From: Eubacterium sp.
GTDB lineage: Bacteria > Bacillota > Clostridia > Lachnospirales > Lachnospiraceae
Length of the DNA: 64,000 nucleotides
Assembly: GCA_024690665.1 (NCBI GenBank)
Contig: JAILOU010000051.1
Coordinates: forward strand, 1 to 64,000
Reading direction: 5' to 3'
A program made the position numbers and the translations under genes. Below, piece after piece: positions 27,506 through 36,021 of this stretch; position 1 is the stretch's first letter, and each line of letters starts with the position of its first letter. The notes beneath the pieces are model-generated. The model searched no databases. It saw nothing but the letters and a program-made list of their open reading frames with translations, and was not told the DNA's origin.

Positions 27506-28777
27506 ATGATGAATTACGAAGATACAATGAAATTAATAGAGAAAGTTGCAACGCTTGGAAGTATACCGGGACTTGACAGCATTAAGGAACTGATGAAACA
27601 GCTTGATAATATACAAGAGACTTTTCCGGTACTACATGTAGCCGGAACGAATGGGAAAGGCAGCACTTGTTATTATATGGCATCGATTTTAAAAGAAGCC
27701 GGATACAAGGTGGGCTGCTTTATGACGCCGGATGTCTATTGCTATGAGGATAAATTTATGGTTGACGGTGAGCGGATTACCAAAGAAGAACTGGCAAGAT
27801 ACTACTCCATTACGGAAGATGCCTGCCAGCGGATGACAAAGCAGGGCATGGCACATCCAACACTTTTTGAGATGGAAGTGGCCGTTGCCTTTTTGGCATT
27901 TACTGCGCACTGCGTAGATCTTGTAATCTTAGAGTGCGGAATGGGCGGTGAACTAGATGCTACGAATATTATTTGCCAGCCGCTGCAATGTATCTTTACA
28001 CCGATTGGACTAGATCATATGGCATTTCTTGGAGATACGATATCCTTGATTGCAAGGACGAAAGCGGGGATTATAAAAGAGTGCGCAGATGTGATTCTGG
28101 CACCGCAGCAAGAAGAAGCGTATATGGAAATCAAAAAGCAGGCTGAAGCGAAAGCGTGTACCTGTACCATGGTGGAAACCGATGAAATCGTTCATGTAAG
28201 AAGGACGGCGGATGGGTTTTTGTTTGATTATGGCGACTATCAGAATCTGCAGATTCATACGCAGGCAGATTATCAGTTGGAAAATGCCGCTACAGCCGTG
28301 CTTGCTATGAAACGGCTGAATGAAAAACTGGGTAATATTACGAGCGAGCATATAAGAGCCGGCCTTGTTAAAAAGACGTTGTTTGGCCGATTTGATCAGA
28401 TTAGTGAGAATCCGCTGATATATCTTGATGGAGCTCATAATGAACCGGCAGCATTGCGACTATCACAAACAATTGAAAATAAATTTACAAACAAGACCAT
28501 AGTTTATATAATAGGAATGTTGAAGGATAAAGCCTGTGAAAAAGTCTTAAAACAGATGGCAAAACATACAAGTCATATCATATGCATGCCAACAACGGGA
28601 AGCAGAGGACTTGAAGCGAAAGAACTTGCCGGGTATGCAAGAGCGTATTATTCAGAGATTGAACTTGCAGGGAATGCAAAAGAAGCGATTTCAATGGCAA
28701 AAGCAGCTCATCCGGACGTGATTATCTGTTTTGGCTCCCTATCACAGCTAAAAAATATTAAGAAAGATTTAGAGTAG
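27506..28777 (+). CDS. folC: Folylpolyglutamate synthase/dihydrofolate synthase
   Basis: 423 residues. FolC adds L-glutamate to dihydropteroate and to folates using ATP. The P-loop reads HVAGTNGKGSTCYYMASIL (about residue 45), followed by GCFMTPDVY, ECGMGGELDATN and LDHMAFLGDTI; the C-terminal domain has LDGAHNEPAAL. The start is ATG 27506 or 27509: homologues begin MNYEEA, matching MNYEDT here. No ribosome site is present and the promoter lies directly upstream. A longer open frame runs back into hppA but has no support. It heads a folate operon with the next three genes, gaps 1, -4 and 2 nt. Confidence 0.94.
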   Translation: MMNYEDTMKLIEKVATLGSIPGLDSIKELMKQLDNIQETFPVLHVAGTNGKGSTCYYMASILKEAGYKVGCFMTPDVYCYEDKFMVDGERITKEELARYYSITEDACQRMTKQGMAHPTLFEMEVAVAFLAFTAHCVDLVILECGMGGELDATNIICQPLQCIFTPIGLDHMAFLGDTISLIARTKAGIIKECADVILAPQQEEAYMEIKKQAEAKACTCTMVETDEIVHVRRTADGFLFDYGDYQNLQIHTQADYQLENAATAVLAMKRLNEKLGNITSEHIRAGLVKKTLFGRFDQISENPLIYLDGAHNEPAALRLSQTIENKFTNKTIVYIIGMLKDKACEKVLKQMAKHTSHIICMPTTGSRGLEAKELAGYARAYYSEIELAGNAKEAISMAKAAHPDVIICFGSLSQLKNIKKDLE

Positions 28778-28778
28778 T

Positions 28779-29327
28779 ATGAAAAACTTTGCAAAACTGC
28801 TTAAGGAAAATGAAGATTATAAGGCTTATATGAAACAGCTCGCAGAACTGGAACAGGATCGAAAGTTTTGTCGCCACGGAGAAGATCATCTGATGGAAGT
28901 GGCATCACTTGCTGCCTGGGCAGCATCGGTATGTCGCGTTCCGCATGATCCGGATATTATTATACTGGCAGCCATGCTTCATGATATTGGCAGAGTTTAT
29001 GGCAATGCGCACCACGACGAGTCGAGTGCGAAGATTGCACAGGAACTGATGGTGCAGATTCGGGTACCGGAAGATATTCGGGTTCGCGTATTGGATTTGA
29101 TTGAAGCACATCGAAACAAAGACCCTAAGAAATATTTGATTAAGACGTATGATCAGCTTCGGGATGCATTAGAAGAAGTTTCGGAAGTAGAGCGTTTGGC
29201 ATTTGTATTTGCATGGGCGGATAATCGCGTGCGTAATTGTTATGAATGCAAGGCAACTGCAGAATGTTATTGGAGCGAGAGCCGTAAGAACAAAGAACCA
29301 ATCTATTATGAGGTGTTTTACTTATGA
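28779..29327 (+). CDS. HD-domain phosphohydrolase in the folate operon
   Basis: 182 residues with the HD metal-binding set: His in RHGEDHL, His-Asp in AAMLHDIGRVYG, His-His in NAHHDESS and a later Asp in FAWADNR. HD proteins hydrolyse phosphate esters of nucleotides and related molecules. Its location between folC and folP, overlapping folP by 4 nt, ties it to folate synthesis, where a phosphatase acting on dihydroneopterin phosphate is often unassigned; this role is inference only. A cysteine-containing C-terminal segment (NCYECKATAECYW) may bind metal. Confidence 0.8.
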   Translation: MKNFAKLLKENEDYKAYMKQLAELEQDRKFCRHGEDHLMEVASLAAWAASVCRVPHDPDIIILAAMLHDIGRVYGNAHHDESSAKIAQELMVQIRVPEDIRVRVLDLIEAHRNKDPKKYLIKTYDQLRDALEEVSEVERLAFVFAWADNRVRNCYECKATAECYWSESRKNKEPIYYEVFYL

Positions 29328-30136
29328 GAATCGGAGACAGAGAATTTGAGACATCGGGGAAGACATATATTATGGGCATCTTGAACGTGACGCCTGATTC
29401 TTTTTCGGATGGGGGAACACATAATACACTAGACAAAGCACTTGCCTACACAGAGCGAATGATTAAAGAAGGCGCAGATGTGATTGACGTCGGAGGAGAA
29501 TCGACGAGACCGGGCTATGTTAAGATTGAAGATGAACAGGAAATCAATCGCGTTGCGCCGGTGATTGAAGCAATTAAAGAACACTTTGAGATACCGGTTT
29601 CCATCGACACTTATAAGTGCCGGGTTGCCGACGCGGCAATTGAAGCCGGAGCAGATTTGGTTAATGATATCTGGGGGCTTCGGTATGACGATGGTATGGC
29701 AGGCGTGATTGCCAAGGCAAAGGTTCCCTGCTGTCTTATGCACAATCGCCAGGAAGCTGTGTATCAAAATTATATGAAAGATGTATTAGAGGATCTACAA
29801 ATCACTTTGGATATTGCAAAAGATGCAGGGATTAGAAAGGAACAGATTATTTTAGATCCCGGTGTGGGATTTGCAAAGAATCTGGAGCAGAATCTGGAAA
29901 TAATTGCAAGGCTGGGTGAGTTAAAGGCTCTGGGATGTCCGATTTTACTTGGAACATCGAGAAAATCAGTGATCGGTCTGACGCTGGATCTGCCGGTAGA
30001 TGAGCGGTTGGAAGGTACACTTGCGACCGGAATATATGGAATGATGCAGGGCGCTATGTTTTTGCGCGTACATGATGTAAAAGAACATGTAAGAGCTGTG
30101 AAGATGACAGAAGCTTTATTACAATACAGAGGATAA
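29324..30136 (+). CDS. folP: Dihydropteroate synthase
   Basis: 270 residues. Joins p-aminobenzoate to dihydropterin pyrophosphate; the sulfonamide target. Signatures: MGILNVTPDSFSDGG (residues about 16-30), DVIDVGGESTRPGY, LVNDIWGLRYDD, LDPGVGFAKNLEQN, LGTSRKSVIG and the terminal LRVHDVKEH. The pterin-binding Asn and Asp residues are kept. ATG overlaps the HD gene stop (ATGA), indicating coupled translation. Confidence 0.97.
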   Translation: MRIGDREFETSGKTYIMGILNVTPDSFSDGGTHNTLDKALAYTERMIKEGADVIDVGGESTRPGYVKIEDEQEINRVAPVIEAIKEHFEIPVSIDTYKCRVADAAIEAGADLVNDIWGLRYDDGMAGVIAKAKVPCCLMHNRQEAVYQNYMKDVLEDLQITLDIAKDAGIRKEQIILDPGVGFAKNLEQNLEIIARLGELKALGCPILLGTSRKSVIGLTLDLPVDERLEGTLATGIYGMMQGAMFLRVHDVKEHVRAVKMTEALLQYRG

Positions 30137-30138
30137 CA

Positions 30139-30960
30139 ATGGATCAGATTAAGATTAAGAATTTGGAAGTGTTTGGACACCATGGAGTGTTGCCGGAAGA
30201 AAATACTCTTGGGCAAAAGTTTTTGATAAATGCTGTACTATATACAGATGTTGAGGATGCCGGACGAAGTGATAAGATGTCAAGTTCGATTCACTACGGG
30301 GAGGTATGTCATCTGATTAATCAGTTTATGCAAGAGCAGACATTTAAATTAATAGAGACAGTGGCAGAGCAGCTGGCCAGATGTCTTTTATTAGAGTATC
30401 CAAGGCTGAAAAAGATTCGACTTGAAGTGTTAAAACCCTGGGCACCGATTGGACTGCCGCTGGAATCGGTATCTGTAGAAATTGTACGTGGATGGAAGAA
30501 GGCTTATCTTTCACTGGGTTCTAATCTGGGAGAGAGGGAGCAGTATCTTCAGCGGGCAATAGCGGCTTTAAATGAAAACGAGGCAATTCGTGTCGGTAAG
30601 GTGGCATCTTTTTTGAATACCGCTCCTTATGGAAAAACCGACCAGCCGGATTTTTTAAATACAGCAGTTGAGATAGAGACGCTTTTAGAACCTAAGCAGC
30701 TGCTTGAAGTAACGCAGGCTATCGAACAGGCCAATGGAAGAGAGCGCAAGGAGCACTGGGGCGAAAGAACGCTGGATATTGATATATTGTTGTATTCAAA
30801 TCTGGTGATGACGGACGCACAGCTTATGATTCCGCACCCGGATATGCACAACCGCCTTTTTGTGTTGGCACCGATGTGTGAGATTGCACCGCAGCAAGTG
30901 CATCCGCTTTTGAATGAGACGATGTACTGTCTGAAAAATAAACTTGACATTTTGTCATAG
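30139..30960 (+). CDS. folK: Fused dihydroneopterin aldolase / HPPK (FolB-FolK)
   Basis: 273 residues joining two consecutive folate enzymes. Residues 1-118 are FolB (MDQIKIKNLEVFGHHGVLPEE ... SSSIHYGEVCHLI), which splits dihydroneopterin. Residues about 120-273 are FolK, 6-hydroxymethyl-dihydropterin pyrophosphokinase: AYLSLGSNLGERE, FLNTAPYGKTDQPDFLNTAVEIET, RKEHWGERTLDIDILLY, IPHPDMHNRLFVLAPM. The product is the substrate of FolP two genes away, so the fusion channels three steps. Fusions of this kind are common in Clostridia. No folE or clear pabA/B in the window. Confidence 0.96.
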   Translation: MDQIKIKNLEVFGHHGVLPEENTLGQKFLINAVLYTDVEDAGRSDKMSSSIHYGEVCHLINQFMQEQTFKLIETVAEQLARCLLLEYPRLKKIRLEVLKPWAPIGLPLESVSVEIVRGWKKAYLSLGSNLGEREQYLQRAIAALNENEAIRVGKVASFLNTAPYGKTDQPDFLNTAVEIETLLEPKQLLEVTQAIEQANGRERKEHWGERTLDIDILLYSNLVMTDAQLMIPHPDMHNRLFVLAPMCEIAPQQVHPLLNETMYCLKNKLDILS

Positions 30961-30970
30961 GGGATGCAAG

Positions 30971-30999
30971 TTGACAAACCTTATTAGAAGGATTACACT
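30971..30999 (+). promoter_or_regulatory. Promoter of the thiamine uptake operon
   Basis: Perfect TTGACA (30971-30976), 17 bp, TACACT (30994-30999), giving a start just ahead of the TPP riboswitch. Confidence 0.7.
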
Positions 31000-31003
31000 A
31001 AAT

Positions 31004-31100
31004 AACGATCAGGGGAGCCGAAAGGCTGAGAAAAGCGGTAAGACGCGCTTTGACCCTTATTACCTGATCCGGATTATACCGGCGTAGGGAGATTGTGCAA
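31004..31100 (+). ncRNA. TPP (thi-box) riboswitch
   Basis: The conserved elements are CAGGGGAGCC...GGCTGAGA (P2/J region), ACCCTTATTACCTGATCCGG and ATTATACCGGCGTAGGGAG, a clear THI element that binds thiamine pyrophosphate. It is followed by a terminator hairpin at 31128, so excess TPP should stop transcription of the thiamine-binding protein and transporter genes. Confidence 0.95.
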
Positions 31101-31127
31101 ATCAAATAAGATTTTACATGATCAGAT

Positions 31128-31157
31128 ACCTGTGCCAATATGGCATGGGTTTTTTTT
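31128..31157 (+). terminator. Riboswitch-controlled terminator
   Basis: ACCTGTGCCA (31128-31137) pairs fully with TGGCATGGGT (31141-31150; two G-U pairs) followed by eight T. It is placed to be the expression platform of the TPP riboswitch. Confidence 0.88.
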
Positions 31158-31196
31158 ATGGGATGATACGACGAATAAAAGGAGGATATGAATATC

Positions 31197-31493
31197 ATGA
31201 ACGCAAGTGTTGCAATTCAGGTATTGCCTGAAACACCAAATGAAGAAGAATTAATCCGCGTGGTAGATGAAGTGATTGCTTATATTAAATCAACCGGATT
31301 AAACTGCTCGGTAGGACCTTTTGAAACAACAATTGAAGGGGATTACGACGAGCTTATGGACATTGTAAAAGAATGCCAGAAGATTGCAGTAAAAGCCGGT
31401 GCACCATATGTGGCTTCCTACGTTAAGATTGCATACAGACCTGAGGGAGAAGTGCTTTCCATTGAAAAGAAGATTACAAAACATCACGAGTAA
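31197..31493 (+). CDS. Thiamine-binding protein (UPF0045/YkoF-MTH1187 type)
   Basis: 98 residues of the DUF77 family: ASVAIQVLPETPNEEELIRV, GPFETTIEGDYDELMDIVKE, VASYVKIAYRPEG. These are small ferredoxin-like fold proteins, some of which bind thiamine or its precursors in the cytoplasm. First gene after the TPP riboswitch. ATG 31197 is preferred (AAAAGGAGG 11 nt upstream) over ATG 31188, which is too close to the same site. The next gene begins inside this one. Confidence 0.88.
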   Translation: MNASVAIQVLPETPNEEELIRVVDEVIAYIKSTGLNCSVGPFETTIEGDYDELMDIVKECQKIAVKAGAPYVASYVKIAYRPEGEVLSIEKKITKHHE

Positions 31494-32238
31494 GTTCATA
31501 CCGATATCCGCTATAGTAGCAATTATTGCTGCATGGCAGGTTGTGGCAATGTTGGAGATTATACCGCATTTTATGCTGCCGGGGCCGGTGGATGTGGCAA
31601 TTGCATTTGTGACAGACTTTCAACTATTGATGATCCATGCCAGGACAACTGTTGTGGAGGCTTTAATTGGGCTGGCCATTGGTACGGCGCTTGGCTTTGT
31701 CTGCGCGGTGCTTATGAATCATTTTAAAGGATTTTACAAGGCGTTTTACCCGATTGTTGTGATTACGCAGACAATTCCGACCGTTGCCATTGCACCGCTA
31801 TTGATTTTATGGCTGGGGTATGCGATGGCGCCGAAGATTGTGCTTGTCATTATCACGGCATTTTTTCCAATCACCGTAGGATTACTGGAGGGTTTTTCTT
31901 CGGTGGACAAGGAGGCCGAATCCTTGTTTCGTGCTATGGGAGCAAAGCCGGCGCAAATCTTTCGGTACATGAAGATGCCGGCAACGCTTGGAGAGTTTTT
32001 CTCCGGACTGCGCATTTCAGCAGCATATTCGATTGTGGGAGCAGTCGTTGCAGAGTGGCTTGGTGGATACAATGGACTTGGTGTTTATATGATGCGCGTT
32101 AAAAAATCGTATTCCTATGATAAGATGTTCGCGGTTATTGTACTGATTTCACTTATCAGCCTTCTTCTTATGTGGGGGCTTGGCAAGGTACAAAAAGCGC
32201 TGATGCCATGGGAGAGAACAAAGAGTAAAGAGGAGTAG
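31462..32238 (+). CDS. thiX: Thiamine precursor ABC transporter permease (ThiX-like)
   Basis: About 258 residues from TTG 31462, which overlaps the previous gene by 32 nt and lies 13 nt after GGGAG. Six hydrophobic segments and the permease loop EAESLFRAMGAKPAQIFRYMKMPATLG (the coupling helix that contacts the ATPase) mark a BPD_transp_1 permease of the taurine/NMT1 group. With the next two genes it forms a complete importer, and the TPP riboswitch points to a thiamine-pyrimidine (HMP or formyl-aminopyrimidine) as cargo. Start position is uncertain; the open frame extends further upstream. Confidence 0.85.
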   Translation: MKRRLQNITSKFIPISAIVAIIAAWQVVAMLEIIPHFMLPGPVDVAIAFVTDFQLLMIHARTTVVEALIGLAIGTALGFVCAVLMNHFKGFYKAFYPIVVITQTIPTVAIAPLLILWLGYAMAPKIVLVIITAFFPITVGLLEGFSSVDKEAESLFRAMGAKPAQIFRYMKMPATLGEFFSGLRISAAYSIVGAVVAEWLGGYNGLGVYMMRVKKSYSYDKMFAVIVLISLISLLLMWGLGKVQKALMPWERTKSKEE

Positions 32239-32243
32239 AAAAT

Positions 32244-33266
32244 ATGAAAAAGAGAATTGTTGCAATGTTGATTACGGGAGGACTGGCTGCATCGCTTGCG
32301 GCATGTGGAAGTGCCGATACGCAGACGTCTTCAGATACGTCTGATACACAAAGTAGTGATGGGCTTACGAAGATTACATTTGCCCTGGACTGGACACCGA
32401 ATACGAATCACACCGGTTTGTATGTGGCGGACTCACTTGGTTATTTTGAAGATGCCGGTATTGACGTAGAATTTGTCCAGACATCAAGTGGGTATGGTTC
32501 CGAACTCGTCGGTGTGGGACAGGCAGAGTTTGGAATCGATTTCCAGGATACGATGGCTTATACCTATGCATCCGACGATCCAATTCCGGTGACAGCGGTT
32601 GCGGCTGTGATTCAGCATAATACAAGCGGTATTATTACACGCGCGGACAGCAATGTAAAATCGCCAAAAGGACTGGAAGGACTGCATTATGCAACCTGGG
32701 AAGACCCGATGGAACAGACGCTTCTTAAATACTGCGTAGAAGGCGACGGCGGAGACTGGGATAAGGTTGTATTAGACCCGGTTACGGTGGATGATGCAGT
32801 GGCAGGTCTGCAGTCTAATATTGATGCTGTCTGGATTTATTATGCATGGGATGGAATTCGTGCTGAACTGTCAGATCTGGATACGAATTTCTTCTTCCTA
32901 AGAGATTATTGTGAAGACATGGATGAATATACACCTGTTATTATTGGAAATGACACCTATATGCAGGAAAATCCGGAAATTACAAAGGCATTTGTGGCAG
33001 CAGTCAGAAAAGGTTATGAATATGCCATTGAGAACCCGGAAGATGCGGCTAAAATCTTATGCGAAGAAGTGCCGGAACTTGATGAAGAACTTGTAACGAC
33101 TTCTCAAAAATGGCTTGCCGATCAATATACTGCTGATGCGCCATATTGGGGCTATATCGATGATGAGCGTTGGAATGGTGTATATGACTGGATGTATGAA
33201 AATAAACTTGTGGAAAATGAGATTGCGGACGGAACCGGTTATACAAACGATTATAATCCGCAGTAA
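32244..33266 (+). CDS. thiY: Thiamine precursor-binding lipoprotein (ThiY/NMT1 family)
   Basis: 340 residues. The N-terminus carries a lipoprotein signal (MKKRIVAMLITGGLAASLAAC), with the lipobox LAAC; the mature protein is anchored outside the membrane. Then an NMT1/THI5-like solute-binding domain: FALDWTPNTNHTGLYVADSLGY is the family's opening, followed by SSGYGSELVGVGQAEFGID. Ligand in ThiY proteins is formyl-aminopyrimidine. Many Trp/Tyr in the pocket region (YWGYIDDERWNGVYDWMYE). Ser/Thr/Asp-rich linker follows the lipid anchor. Confidence 0.92.
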   Translation: MKKRIVAMLITGGLAASLAACGSADTQTSSDTSDTQSSDGLTKITFALDWTPNTNHTGLYVADSLGYFEDAGIDVEFVQTSSGYGSELVGVGQAEFGIDFQDTMAYTYASDDPIPVTAVAAVIQHNTSGIITRADSNVKSPKGLEGLHYATWEDPMEQTLLKYCVEGDGGDWDKVVLDPVTVDDAVAGLQSNIDAVWIYYAWDGIRAELSDLDTNFFFLRDYCEDMDEYTPVIIGNDTYMQENPEITKAFVAAVRKGYEYAIENPEDAAKILCEEVPELDEELVTTSQKWLADQYTADAPYWGYIDDERWNGVYDWMYENKLVENEIADGTGYTNDYNPQ

Positions 33267-33277
33267 AGGAATAGAGC

Positions 33278-34015
33278 ATGACAGATACGGTATTAAGTGC
33301 GAAAAAGATTACGCACTGTTATGAAAAAGATGTGATTATAGAGGATGTCTCTGTAGAACTTCATAAAGAAGAAATCGTAAGTTTGCTGGGTGTAAGTGGT
33401 GTCGGAAAGACGACGCTCTTTCAGATCTTGTCAGGTCTTGTTAAGCCGACTTCGGGGACGGTATATCTCGAAGGAGAAGAAATTACCGGTAAGGCCGGTC
33501 ACATCAGCTATATGCTTCAAAAGGATCTTTTGATGCCGTATCATACCATGGAAGACAATGTGGCCATGCCCTTGCTGATACAGGGAATGAAAAAGGCTGA
33601 GGCGAGAAAGAAAGCATCTTCTTATTTTGCTGAATTTGGCATCGAGGGAACACAAAGAAATTACCCTTCTCAATTGTCCGGAGGTATGCGCCAGAGAGCG
33701 GCTCTCCTTCGGACGTACCTGTTTGGAAAAGAGGTAGCACTCTTAGATGAACCATTTTCGGCATTGGACGCGATCACCAAAAGCGAGATGCACAGGTGGT
33801 ATCTTGAGGTGATGCATCGCATTCGGCTTTCTACAATTTTTGTGACGCATGATATTGATGAAGCCATCTTTTTGTCAGATCGTATCCTGGTTATGGCAGG
33901 GCATCCGGGACACATTGTAAAAGAACTTACACTTCCAAAAGAAAAAGACAATGATTTTTTGTTGAGCAGCAAGAGCCTTGAGATGAAACGAGAAATCTTA
34001 AGTGTGTTACAATAG
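33278..34015 (+). CDS. thiZ: Thiamine precursor ABC transporter ATPase (ThiZ-like)
   Basis: 245 residues. Walker A GVSGVGKTT (about residue 38), Q-loop MLQKDLLMPY, signature LSGGMRQRAALLRTYL, Walker B VALLDEPFSALD, switch FVTHDIDEA. The ATP motor of the ThiXYZ importer, in the cytoplasm. The Walker A has V-G-K-T in the usual spacing. ATG 33278 lies 11 nt after the stop of the binding protein, with AAAGGAATAGAGC as ribosome site. Promoted by the TPP-controlled promoter. Confidence 0.94.
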   Translation: MTDTVLSAKKITHCYEKDVIIEDVSVELHKEEIVSLLGVSGVGKTTLFQILSGLVKPTSGTVYLEGEEITGKAGHISYMLQKDLLMPYHTMEDNVAMPLLIQGMKKAEARKKASSYFAEFGIEGTQRNYPSQLSGGMRQRAALLRTYLFGKEVALLDEPFSALDAITKSEMHRWYLEVMHRIRLSTIFVTHDIDEAIFLSDRILVMAGHPGHIVKELTLPKEKDNDFLLSSKSLEMKREILSVLQ

Positions 34016-34034
34016 ATAAAAAACGGAAGTGACA

Positions 34035-34811
34035 ATGATTATGAATGGAAAACTATATGCTACGATGTCCGGAATCGCGCAGGTGTTAATCTTCGTGATT
34101 TTGAACTCGGTTATTTATCAAATACTGGCACTGATGTTTAAGGATACATCAGTGCCTTATAATTTATTAGCAATCTTGGCGAATCTAATCTGCGTGCCGC
34201 TTCTTTTAAGATGGAGAAAGAAAATACGGCGAAATGGAATTGTGGCGCCGGGGAAACGGGGAACCGCATTGTGGATGTTACTGGCACTGATTATCGGACC
34301 GCTTCTTAACAATCTGATTTATCTAAGCGGCATTATGGATTATTCTTCGGGTTATCAAAGCGCGAAGGAGGGATTTTCAAGCGGAGCCGCTATCTGGCTT
34401 TTTTTAAATACGGTTTTGCTGACTCCATTTGTAGAAGAAGTGTTGTATCGTGGTATTTTATATGAAAAGATACGAGAAAAGTATCGAACGGTCGGAGGAA
34501 TATTGATTAGCGCGCTTGTATTTGGAATTGTGCATGCGAATGTTCCGCAGTTTTTGTATGCGACGGTGCTTGGAATTGTGCTTGCGATCGTATACCGCGA
34601 GGGATTGCTTGTATGGAGCTATGTAACACATGCGCTTGTGAATCTGATTGCGTTTGCAAGATATTTTGAGCCATTTGCGTCATGGGAAAGCGAGCGTACT
34701 CATGTCTTGTATGAAGTTGGCCCTTTGCTCGCCGGATTTGTGGTAGTCCTTGTGCTGCTAATGAATCGAAGGAGGAAGTCTAAGCGAACATTTGCAAAAG
34801 TCAAGTATTGA
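34035..34811 (+). CDS. CPBP-family intramembrane metalloprotease
   Basis: About 258 residues with seven or so hydrophobic spans. Motif 1 FVEEVLYRGILYEKI gives the EExxxR signature, motif 2 FGIVHANV gives FxxxH and motif 3 SYVTHALVNLIAF gives the last His (HxxxN). These CAAX-protease/bacteriocin-processing proteins (Abi or CPBP) cleave membrane substrates; target unknown. C-terminal tail is basic. ATG 34035 with CGGAAG upstream is chosen; GTG 34029 and ATG 34041 are alternatives. It follows thiZ closely (19 nt), probably by chance of gene order rather than function. Confidence 0.88.
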   Translation: MIMNGKLYATMSGIAQVLIFVILNSVIYQILALMFKDTSVPYNLLAILANLICVPLLLRWRKKIRRNGIVAPGKRGTALWMLLALIIGPLLNNLIYLSGIMDYSSGYQSAKEGFSSGAAIWLFLNTVLLTPFVEEVLYRGILYEKIREKYRTVGGILISALVFGIVHANVPQFLYATVLGIVLAIVYREGLLVWSYVTHALVNLIAFARYFEPFASWESERTHVLYEVGPLLAGFVVVLVLLMNRRRKSKRTFAKVKY

Positions 34812-34835
34812 AATAACATATTTCTTTGCTACAAT
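34808..34835 (+). promoter_or_regulatory. Promoter of the DUF4317 gene
   Basis: TTGAAA (34808-34813), 16-bp spacer, TACAAT (34830-34835); overlaps the stop codon of the CPBP gene. Confidence 0.5.
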
Positions 34836-34873
34836 AGATTTTGAAATTATAGAAAAAGAGGTATCGTTTGATT

Positions 34874-36019
34874 ATGAATAAAAAAGAAGTGCTTGAAATC
34901 AGAAAGCAGTTTACACCGGCGAATTGTGCGATTGACAGAATCTGTGGCTGCTATGTAGACTATGAGAAGAATAAGGTGCTGACATCGAAGGATGCATTCC
35001 TTAGTCTGCCGGAAGAAGAAGAGCATAAGTATTTTGACATATTCAAAAAAACACTGGGCGGTACCGTGGGCAAGAACCTTACGACGATGGAGTTTCCGTT
35101 AGAACAAGAACAGCCGGATGGCAGTCAGGAATTCCTGCTCAGACTTCGAAACAGCAAGTTGGAAGATGATGAGCTGTTAGAAGCTTTTTATAACAAGATT
35201 ATTGATGAATATTTTTATGAGGAGAATTATTATATTGTTCTGATTCACGGTAATTATGATGTGCCAGGGAAGGGCAGTGACGGAATTGAGATGGATGATG
35301 CATCTGATACTGTATATGAATTCCTGCTTTGCTCAATCTGTCCGGTTACGATGTCCAAGGCCGGTCTTTCTTATGATTCTTTGACCAATTCTATGGCAGA
35401 ACGCGTTAGAGACTGGGTGGTACAGCCTCCGATTAATGGCATGCTGTTCCCGGCTTTTGAAGATCGTGCAGCTGATATTCATAAGGTGTTATATTTTGCA
35501 AAGAATCCGGAGATTATGCAGGAGAACTTTATTTCACAGATTTTAGGAAGTGTTCCAAGTCTGACTCCGGGGGGACAAAAGGACTCTTTTCATGAAGTTT
35601 TGTCAATGACGCTTGAACAAAACGGAGATTTTGATACAATAAAGATGATTCACGAGAATATCTCAGAACTTGTTGAAGAAAACAAGGATGAGGAAGAACT
35701 TGTGATGATGGGAAAAGAACAAGTTTCACAGCTACTGTCAAACAGTGGTGTGGGCCATGAAGATATTGAGTTTTTTGAAGAATTATATGATGAGAAGGTT
35801 GGGGAACGCGAAGAGCTGGTACTCAATAATATTGCAGAGACTAAGAAATTTCAGATTGAGACGCCGGACGTTGTGATTAAGGTGGATCCGGAGCGAGCTA
35901 TGATGATTGAAACCATGGATATTGATGGCCGACATTGTATCGTGATTCCTGCTGAGGGAAACGTCGAAGTGAATGGGGTTAGTGTTAGTCTGCGGAAGGA
36001 TAAAGGAGATATAGAATAA
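34874..36019 (+). CDS. DUF4317 family protein
   Basis: 381 residues. The opening KEVLEIRKQFTPANCAIDRI CG-C-YVDYEK and the conserved middle stretch identify the DUF4317 family, found mainly in Lachnospiraceae and other Clostridia; function unknown. No signal peptide or membrane span; it is acidic, with many Glu/Asp runs, and has a Cys pair near the N-terminus (CAIDRICGC). ATG 34874 is used; TTG 34868 six nt upstream has the better spacing to AGAGG and could be the true start. The sulfotransferase gene starts 3 nt after its stop, so they are probably co-transcribed. Confidence 0.85.
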   Translation: MNKKEVLEIRKQFTPANCAIDRICGCYVDYEKNKVLTSKDAFLSLPEEEEHKYFDIFKKTLGGTVGKNLTTMEFPLEQEQPDGSQEFLLRLRNSKLEDDELLEAFYNKIIDEYFYEENYYIVLIHGNYDVPGKGSDGIEMDDASDTVYEFLLCSICPVTMSKAGLSYDSLTNSMAERVRDWVVQPPINGMLFPAFEDRAADIHKVLYFAKNPEIMQENFISQILGSVPSLTPGGQKDSFHEVLSMTLEQNGDFDTIKMIHENISELVEENKDEEELVMMGKEQVSQLLSNSGVGHEDIEFFEELYDEKVGEREELVLNNIAETKKFQIETPDVVIKVDPERAMMIETMDIDGRHCIVIPAEGNVEVNGVSVSLRKDKGDIE

Positions 36020-36021
36020 GT

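Noticed and set aside
31533-31727. 64-residue plus-strand frame rich in Cys and Gly
   Set aside because: It lies fully inside the ThiX-like permease in another frame, and its composition follows from that gene's codons.
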